This document shows, in pieces, positions 56,776 to 64,000 of a stretch of DNA of 64,000 nucleotides. The notes below the pieces were generated by a model that was not told the origin of the DNA, made no database searches, and saw only the letters and a list, made by a program, of their open reading frames with translations. Each line of letters opens with the position of its first letter. Position 1 is the first letter of the stretch. The DNA is taken from contig NC_065882.2 in the NCBI RefSeq assembly GCF_932274485.2, forward strand, positions 12,941,390-13,005,389. Direction: 5' to 3'. Origin of the DNA: Patella vulgata. Lineage: Eukaryota > Mollusca > Gastropoda > Patellidae. The position numbers and the translations under genes are program-made.

Positions 56776-57340
56776 AAACCCCTTTATTAATACTCCTTGT
56801 TTGTTTCCTCTTACATCTGGGATAAAAACTTTGTTTTAGTATCACTATAGATGTTCGTAAATTCCCTGCAATACTGTGGTTTAATCCCTCATACACGTGG
56901 GGTATTATCCTTGTCTGGGATTTATCCTCCTTAGTACTATATCCCTTAAAATGTTCGTAAATTCCCTGCAATAATGTAGTTTAATCCCTTGTACACGTGG
57001 GGTATTATCATTGTCAGTACTATATCCCTAAAGATAAAACCCCTGTAATAATACTGTTTTATCCCTTGTACACGTGGGGTATTATCAGTACTATATCCCT
57101 TATGATAAAATCCCTGCAATAATACTGTTTTATCCCTTGTACACGTGGGGTATACTCCTTATTAGTACTATATCCCTTAATATGTATGTGTTCATCAATT
57201 GAATGTAATAATGTGGTTTAATGCCCTGTAAAATCCTTGTCACTTTTAAGATAAATTCCCTGCAATAAAATGGTTCAAACCCTCGTCCATATGGGATATA
57301 ATCCTTGTTCATACAATATCACTTGGAATGTTCATAAATT
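56776..57340 (+). repeat. Tandem array with CACGTG boxes, unit about 70-100 bp
   Basis: The unit contains TTAATCCC, TTGTACACGTGGGGTATTAT, AGTACTATATCCCTTAA and AATTCCCTGCAATAATG. CACGTG appears at 56894, 56994, 57071 and 57142, and a decayed copy near 57290. The array starts about 80 bp upstream of the start codon exon. Open frames on the minus strand here are by-products. Confidence 0.88.
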
Positions 57341-58125
57341 CCCTTGTTCACACCTCAAAATGCATGGATATAATCCCATATCTCTCCCAGTAAATGTCCC
57401 TTAAATGTCATTAATCACATTTGTTCCCCAATGTGTATTTTTTTTTAGATTTTCCCTGTTTAATTGTAAACCATATAAATTATGTATCCCTGCAAATATC
57501 AAAATGTATCCCTGATAAAATAAATGTACATGTATTCCAATTTTTGTTTCCCTGGTAGATTCACTATACCACAATAGACTGGATTATAAATTCCTCACGA
57601 TATGTTCAAAATATTGTTCAAATGTTGATAATTAAAACGAACCCATCACCACACTACTCTCCAGCGTTAATCCTCCACCAATAAATGATTAATCCAAGCA
57701 CAGAGTAAGAATAATGTTAATCGGAAGACAGACGCCAAGGTGCAGAAGAGGCAGACATCTTTGTTAGTAGTTGTAGTAAATGTTAAAAAGTTTCAATGAA
57801 ATAAAGTGACGATAAGATACAGTTAGTTATTCACGCAAAATGTTTGGAGATTTGTACGTTTTCTATTTCACAAATTTGTCCAGTTCATTTCTCCAGTTAT
57901 GTTATGATTCAGTTCTGTGTCAAAGTATTATATTTCCACATTGGAAAATCCCTGATGTCTTCTGATAAAATTACCGAAACTGTAAAATAATTCAGTTGTT
58001 ATTAAAACTGTGATTCACATTTTCAACCAGAAATAAGAATTAATTAAAAACTAGGATTTGAAATCAATATTTAGCTATTTTAATTTAGTCATTAAAGATA
58101 ATGTTGTCTGAAACATCGAGCTCAG
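57341..58125. other. Region upstream of the first coding exon, no promoter recognised
   Basis: AT-rich, with no clear TATA/initiator arrangement or CpG-rich block. A noncoding first exon of the LAR-type gene could be here or further right. Confidence 0.35.
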
Positions 58126-58340
58126 ATCACATGAAAATAAAAAAAAGATTTTTTAACAGTGTTTTAAACTTATGATTATACCGTCCAGATCGTAATGAAA
58201 ATGGTGCAAAAAAAAACAATTTTGTTTTTATTGTTACTTTATCAGTACAGTATTTCAAATTTGCTATCAAACCATCATACAGATCAAAATGAAAAGAGTG
58301 CAAACAACGCTTTTGTTTTATTGTTACAAACAAAATAACT
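58126..58340 (+). repeat. Tandem duplication, about 110 bp
   Basis: CAGATC(G/A)(T/A)AATGAAAA, GTGCAAA and TTTTGTTTT(A)TTGTTAC occur in order in both halves. Confidence 0.65.
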
Positions 58341-59785
58341 AATAGAAAGTTCTTCAACCTCATCAAATCAAGAAAACAACGCTAATTTATCTCAGCAGGT
58401 TAACGATCTTGATAAATTCATCAAATATTTGTAATCGGATGTTTATTTTCCTGTAGGATTTTACACGTCACCAGGGAAACCCTGGCAAACATGGCGATTC
58501 AAATCGTTTATGTGTGTTTTCTCTTTCGAGAATTTCATTAGAATTAAATAAACTTTTGACCACAGCATGGGCACTAAATGTTCGAACTGTGTATTTTTCT
58601 TTTGGATCTCTTCAAGAATCAGAACGCAGTCATATTTACTTCTGTGCTTTCTCAATCAAAGTCTATTAGATTTTGTTAAGACAACCCTAAACAAATAACA
58701 AATATGGGGTGATATTTAAAATAGCCACTGCAAAGTGGAGTAATATAGCTAAAAGTTTAATCTTTGGTTTTTATTTCAAGAACCTTAAATCATGGTAGGA
58801 ATCTTCAAAGATGTTTTTCTACTTTTTTAAAAAAAAATTAATTTACAAATTTGAGACAGAAAGTTTTAAAAAATAATGGCCGATTTTGTACATTTTAAAT
58901 TCAACTGTTATCTCATTCAAACTGGTTAGAAATTTGACACTATTCATTGGATGATGTGTCTTGTCCGTCTGCTCTTGTTACTAGCAGACGACAAACAAAA
59001 AGATTTAAAGTTAACTTCAAAAGGAGTTGCACAAGAATTGGGAAAGAATAGTGATTGTTTGCCGAGCAATTGTTTGTCTTGTCAAAGTAAGGATTACTTG
59101 TGTCGATGTCCAAGGTCTTACAGATTAGACATCTGTTTGGATTTTCAACCCAAACATTGAGTAATCATTTAGTCCGACATTCTAAATCATAAATGACATT
59201 CACACAAACCAAACCGGTTCCCTCATCTATTTCAACATAAACATAGGTTTTTAGTTCAATAAATTATATACTTTCATTTATAAAAATCTGAAACTTTTAA
59301 ACAAATGAAATTGTATTGGACAGCGTATAATTTCCGTTTTATAGTCCAGCATATTTAAGCCTTAAATTACATGTATATGACTTTGATTCATAAAAAATCC
59401 TGAACTTTTCCAGATCTAAAAATTGAGGAAATTTTTACATTTACTAATTTCTTTTCTTCATTTTAATTCCCTTCATTTAATAAGATAAGCAGAATTTTAC
59501 AGTAAATAACTCATATTGCAGAATTCTACAGTAAATAACTCATTTTGTGTCTAAAGGATTAGATTTAATTCATATTGCTTTAAAAATCCCTTCATCGGAA
59601 GCTAGGAATTATTATATATTGTTGGATATTTCTTTTTTTTCGTATTTCTAATTTGTTTGCAGAAGATCTACAAAGATATAACGCGAAAGACTGAATTAGA
59701 ATTTTTAAAGAAATGGTAAAAAAAAATGAAATCTTTTATGAAACTGACTTATCTTTATATATCTAGCTCAAATTTGTTTTATATC
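58341..59785. other. Upstream or intergenic DNA, nothing firmly recognised
   Basis: It includes a 27-bp direct repeat around GCAGAATTTTACAGTAAATA (about 59488-59545). The 69-codon open frame at 58951-59160 (plus) is discussed among the rejected items. Confidence 0.4.
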
Positions 59786-60045
59786 AACACACCGAAAAAC
59801 CTGAAAACTTGATTTCAAGATATTATTTTTGAATCAGATAATTTTATCATTAAAAGTCTTTACAAAATATAGTATTTACTTGTAATTAGAAAGTACTGAA
59901 TAACAGCTAAGTTATCCTGTCAACACACAGAAACACCTGAACAAAGGTGATTTTTTGATATTCGTTTATTGGGTAATTTTCGTCATTAAAAGTCTTTAAA
60001 AAATAAGTGAGTTGTTAGTACTAGTAAGTGGTGAATAAAAGCCAA
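59786..60045 (+). repeat. Tandem duplication, about 130 bp
   Basis: CAACACAC(C/A)GAAA, ATTAAAAGTCTTTA(C/A)AAAAT and TGAATAA(C/A)AGC(T/C)AA occur in order in both halves. Confidence 0.75.
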
Positions 60046-61699
60046 ATATAGAAATATAGCAAGGTAGTATAAACATAAGACTGTATTTATCTATACGCTC
60101 TCTACGTATACATGTTTATAAACGTGACATACGACTAGAGTTATGTCAACATGGTCTCATTAAAAGCACCCAACACCTGTGAAAAATAGCAAAATCAAAC
60201 GTCATTTGAAAATCACCTGTTGTCTTACCCACTTCATGTGTGATTTATCCAAAAATTATTCTAGATCAAAAACAGCTAATAATCCACATTTTTTTTTATT
60301 CCTTTTTTTTTTTTTCGAAATGAAATAATAAATTCACTAAAATGTAACACGGTTTTGAATATATCCTCAACTCAGTTCACATAGATCACTGAATTCAAAC
60401 ATTTAGTGTGAACATAAATCACATTAGAACAGCTAAAGGCCTTTGGTCAACTGTTCAAATGACCATAATTCATTCCTCCATGAAATATCTGACCCCTTTT
60501 CTCCAGTTATATATACACCTAGCCCTAATTAGGCTTGACCCCTACTGTAGACACCTGTGTTATATATATCCTTATAAAGTCAATAAGGGGTCACAAAACG
60601 TTCTTTATTCCTTCTGAATCCCTCCTCTAAATCCTTAATAACCTCATACATCCAAAACTTGGTTTCAACTCATCTGTTGATGATGGTTTGTACGTTTTTC
60701 GATAGGTAAAAATTCTTAAAAGGTCTGAGTGTTACTAAGTGAACTGTGTTGAGTCCTGTATAACCACCGTACACAGTGGAGTCCTATCTGTACATTATGA
60801 GGTACATGTGACTATTCAGGCATTATACACTCACACGAACAGCTGGCCAATCACCGACAAGCTCACAAAACTGACTTACAGTTTACCTTAAGGCTATTGT
60901 ATCATGACAATAGAATAGGAATAGCTATAGTAGGACTTGATAGTATTATAGTAAATCTAGATTTCTATGATTCAGTGACCACCACATCTCTGGATGAGAT
61001 CTCTACGGACATCAATTAAAACAGATTTTAATACCCATCTCGCTAACTAACAATATTCCCCGTAATAAAAGGTACTGAAGCAATTCTATTGAAGAGCCGA
61101 GGACCCGATGTTGTGATAGCCATTAATGCACACATTGATTTTCACTATGAAAAGATTCTCTCATGTGGAGAATTTTCATTCATTTTCATTCATTTTGATT
61201 ATAAAACTATTTATTAGGATAACGGGAACCCAACCATGTAAAAATTCCGATTAACAATATGTTTTCATTCCTCAATACAACCCGATGTGTCCAACAAATT
61301 TCTTTAGTTCTACATCCCTAACAGTTGGAATAAAATATTAATAAACATATTTTTTTTCCTTCGATTTATTCAAATAGAATTTCATCTTTATTCACAACAA
61401 AAACAATTCATTTAAATAATATTGACTTTTCATTTCATGGTTTATATGAAAAGAATATTTAAGTACGGATTAAGTTTTCATTTTTAAAATAAAATTAAAT
61501 ATTTCTGTTCTTTTGAAGTAGGATTAAATAGATTTGTTCTCTACTTGCATATTGTTCTATAATTGCACCTATTTCTATAATTTCACCTTTTTCTATAATC
61601 ACATATTTGTTCTATAATATCATATTTCAAAATATTGATGAATACTTGTAAACTTCAATAATAGGATTTTTTTTATGTTATTATTTTTATATTTTGTGA
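60046..61699. other. Upstream or intergenic DNA, nothing recognised
   Basis: AT-rich, with short ATTTTCATTC repeats near 61168-61200 and CTATAATT repeats near 61555-61622. Confidence 0.4.
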
Positions 61700-61980
61700 A
61701 TGTGTCTGGTTGTTTGGAGAGTGCAAAAAAAGAAAGACTTAAAACGAATGTCACAAAATATGACTTAAAACGTTATGTCCAAAAAAAAAGCGACTTAGAA
61801 TGTATGTCAAAAATAAAGAAGACTTAAACATATGTCAAAAAAAAAAAAAAGTAAAACATTTGAGTATGTCAAAAATAAAGACTTAAAACATATGTCAAAA
61901 GAAAAAAATTAAAACATTTGAGTACCCAGTATGCCAAAAAAAAAGACTTCAAACTTTAAAACATATAAAAAAAAAAGAGT
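61700..61980 (+). repeat. Tandem array, about 25-40-bp A-rich unit
   Basis: GACTTAAAACATATGTCAAA followed by a run of As recurs about seven times with variation, including GAATGTCACAAAATATGACT-type units at the left. Confidence 0.82.
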
Positions 61981-62074
61981 ATGGAAAGAGTTCAATGATG
62001 TCTCATCAACACAAAACATTTTGAAACTAACATGTGGTTATTTTTATTATGGTCAAGTGTACAATGATAGGGAG

Positions 62075-62175
62075 GCGAATTTGGCTGGACAGAGTATTTC
62101 CAACGTCTCTTCACTTAAATTTCAACTTTCAAGGGTTCTTTTACATAGGGTGTTAAACCCCATTTCATTTTTTTG
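62075..62175. mobile_element. SINE family B fragments in both directions
   Basis: TTCAACTTTCAAGGGTTCTT is minus-strand body, and GTGTTAAACCCCATTTCATT is a plus-strand tail directly after it. This suggests a rearranged or doubly inserted copy. Confidence 0.55.
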
Positions 62176-62277
62176 TCCCTTCCGAGCATTTAGACACATT
62201 TTACTTGTCAGTTTATTGTCATTACCATTTTAATTCTTAAAAATGATTCCCCTTCAATAAACTTATAATATCTAATT

Positions 62278-62393
62278 AAAAATTCACAATATTTTCTTAA
62301 CACCAAATAGATGATTAATTAAGAGATTAAATTCAAAATTCACAATATTTTCTTAACACCAAATTGATCATTAATTAAGAGATTAAATTCAAG
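62278..62393 (+). repeat. 57-bp tandem duplication
   Basis: AATTCACAATATTTTCTTAA and ATTAATTAAGAGATTAAATT occur twice, 57 bp apart, with two differences. Confidence 0.92.
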
Positions 62394-62563
62394 CAGTATT
62401 TATGAAAGATCTGTTTATATTATATATAATCTTTCTGTTTGTTTACATAGGTTGACTCTAATGGACAATTTGAAGCAATAAAATGCTACAACTTCTCATT
62501 CACACAACTAATGATTTGTATTGTATGATGCCCAGTTGATGCTAAAATAAACATCTGCTAGCC

Positions 62564-62787
62564 AGAGAGAGAGAGTTTAACGTCCACTCGACATAGGTCA
62601 TTTCGGGACTAACATATGGTTCAATTTCATTTAAATAATTTGCTTGCAAGTAGGGGTCTTTAGCAGTAGGAAGAAACCAGAGGACCCAGAGGTTGGACAG
62701 GTGAGCCTGCCTACTCCTTGTCACGTACAACCGGGGAATCGAAACCACACCAGTTGACTCAATGATAGACCTTATGATACAATTATC
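62564..62787 (-). mobile_element. SINE family A with 7-bp target duplication
   Basis: GA run, GTTTAACGTCCACTCGACAT, GGGGTCTTTAGCAGTAGGAA, GTCACGTACAACCGGGGAAT and CCTTATGATACAATTATC. GCTAGCC lies at 62557-62563 and 62788-62794. Confidence 0.88.
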
Positions 62788-62829
62788 GCTAGCCTGGGAG
62801 GGAGAGAGAGAGAAAGAGAGAGAGATCAC

Positions 62830-63902
62830 AATACTTCAATTTTTATAGTTTAGCATTACCCCAGTTGAAAGAAGAAAGAATTTAAACAATTAACCAATCT
62901 CTCTCCTATATTTCGTTTAGAGGATTAAAAATCAAAATTTCAGTACATTTGAGAATGCATGCATTTTCACAGCACACAGCATAACACCTATGCCTGTCTC
63001 ACAAGAAACTTTGGCTTAGTATCGATTTATAACCCCATGTATTAAGAATACTAAAGGCTGGGGGATGCATACCCCACCATGTCCAACACCGGTTACTATA
63101 TATAGATAATCAGCACAATTTGGGACTTTGATTTCCAAAATTGCTGTTAATTGTCAGGAATACGGTATTTTTCCGTGGGGGTGGATGCGGGGGTGGGGAT
63201 ACAAGTCAATAGTTGATTCTGCGGAAGGCAAAACTTTGTCTTATAATTCACATCAACATATAAGGATGAATGCAAAACTATTGACACATTCATTTGGCCT
63301 TATTTAATCCTTTTTCTTATTCAATGAACTGAAAGCTATAAAAAGCTAAAAATAAATTAAATAGGCTATAAATGGGGATGGTGTCATTGAACTAATGACA
63401 CAGTGACTGAACATAGAAATAAAAATAGGAGGTAAAAGTTTATTTTTCGATTATAACGATATAGATAGGTAAATTGAAGACCTGTGACCATTTATAGGTA
63501 ATAAGGTGTAATAAATCTAATTACAGGGCCATAGAAACCCTATAAAGTGTTAATTATACCTTTATGACTCCCTATAATACCTGTATAAAGTTAATAAAAT
63601 TACACAATTTGTGAAAGTATTAAATGAACACTTATCTCAACACCTTATGTTGATAACCGTATCAAATTACCTACTTCAATACTAATCAGCCAATTACTAT
63701 CAGGTGAAAACTGTTTTAATTTCATTTATAGGGGTTTTTATTGTGCTGCAGAAAAGTAGGATGCCATGATCTCTTACTTGTGACAATTTTTTGTAATACA
63801 ATAGTTTAAAGTATTAAAGTCTGGCTATAATTTTATGCTGTGCAGGTCTCTTGTGCTGCTAGAGGCAGATGTAGAAAACGATTTTTTCCCCACTCTTCGT
63901 AG
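62830..63902. other. Upstream or intergenic DNA, nothing recognised
   Basis: No open frame of note; a G-rich stretch lies near 63176-63199. Confidence 0.4.
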
Positions 63903-64000
63903 AAATGAAATGAAATGAACTCATGTTTAACGTCCTACTCTTCTGCACAGACTTGGCTAATGAAGATGGGCATATGCCATACAGTGTGCTATGAGGTGAA
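63903..64000 (-). mobile_element. SINE family B, cut by the window edge
   Basis: GAAATGAAATGAAATGAACT, CCTACTCTTCTGCACAGACT, GGCTAATGAAGATGGGCATA and CATACAGTGTGCTATGAGG run to the last base. Confidence 0.85.

Noticed and set aside
56771-57312. Two minus-strand open frames just upstream of the first coding exon
   Set aside because: Both lie in the CACGTG tandem array and repeat with it.
58951-59160. A 69-codon plus-strand frame with a hydrophobic start and several cysteines
   Set aside because: The hydrophobic stretch is short, no family fits, there is no supporting gene structure, and the length is within chance for 64 kb.

Overview
The window looks like AT-rich, intron-dominated genomic DNA from a mollusc, probably a gastropod. 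This rests on two abundant tRNA-derived SINE families, short inverted copies of the mollusc-typical AAAGGGAAATAACTC motif, and the level of divergence of the one host gene. I cannot name the species. There is no prokaryotic or viral gene content.

One host gene spans most of the window on the minus strand. It is the 5' part of a LAR-type receptor protein tyrosine phosphatase (invertebrate Lar, vertebrate PTPRF/PTPRD/PTPRS). The coding exons, in transcript order, are: start codon plus signal peptide (56629-56698), a probable 63-nt cassette exon (25093-25155), Ig domain 1 (19938-20243), the first half of Ig domain 2 (11353-11529) and the second half of Ig domain 2 (7006-7116). A weaker candidate is a 30-nt microexon at 14486-14515. 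Every boundary is phase 1 and every internal exon is a multiple of three, so the parts join in one frame. Intron 1 is about 36 kb (31.5 kb if the cassette exon is used). The Ig3, fibronectin and phosphatase exons must lie beyond the left edge. The noncoding first exon and promoter are not identified on the right.

The rest is intron and upstream DNA filled with repeats. The most complete mobile element is a LINE (7528-11079, plus strand, antisense to the gene) with an uninterrupted endonuclease/reverse transcriptase ORF, an ATT-repeat tail and an 8-bp target duplication. It sits in the intron that splits Ig2. About 28 copies of SINE family A (tRNA-like head, body with a conserved-looking central part, TC-repeat tail) and about 25 copies or fragments of SINE family B (different body, ATTTC-repeat tail) are scattered throughout. 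The two families share the same last ~19 bp, and both lie mostly in the sense direction of the host gene. Several are nested inside each other with clear target-site duplications. There are also a short Helitron-like element, several palindromic MITEs (one inside a SINE), a hairpin element carrying a second MITE, and about 16 tandem-repeat arrays.

I found no new biological system. The observations most worth checking are the cassette exon with a tandem NAGNAG acceptor, the microexon candidate, the LINE in the intron that matches the vertebrate meA microexon site, the shared SINE 3' end with strand bias, and a tandem array carrying four CACGTG boxes just upstream of the first coding exon.
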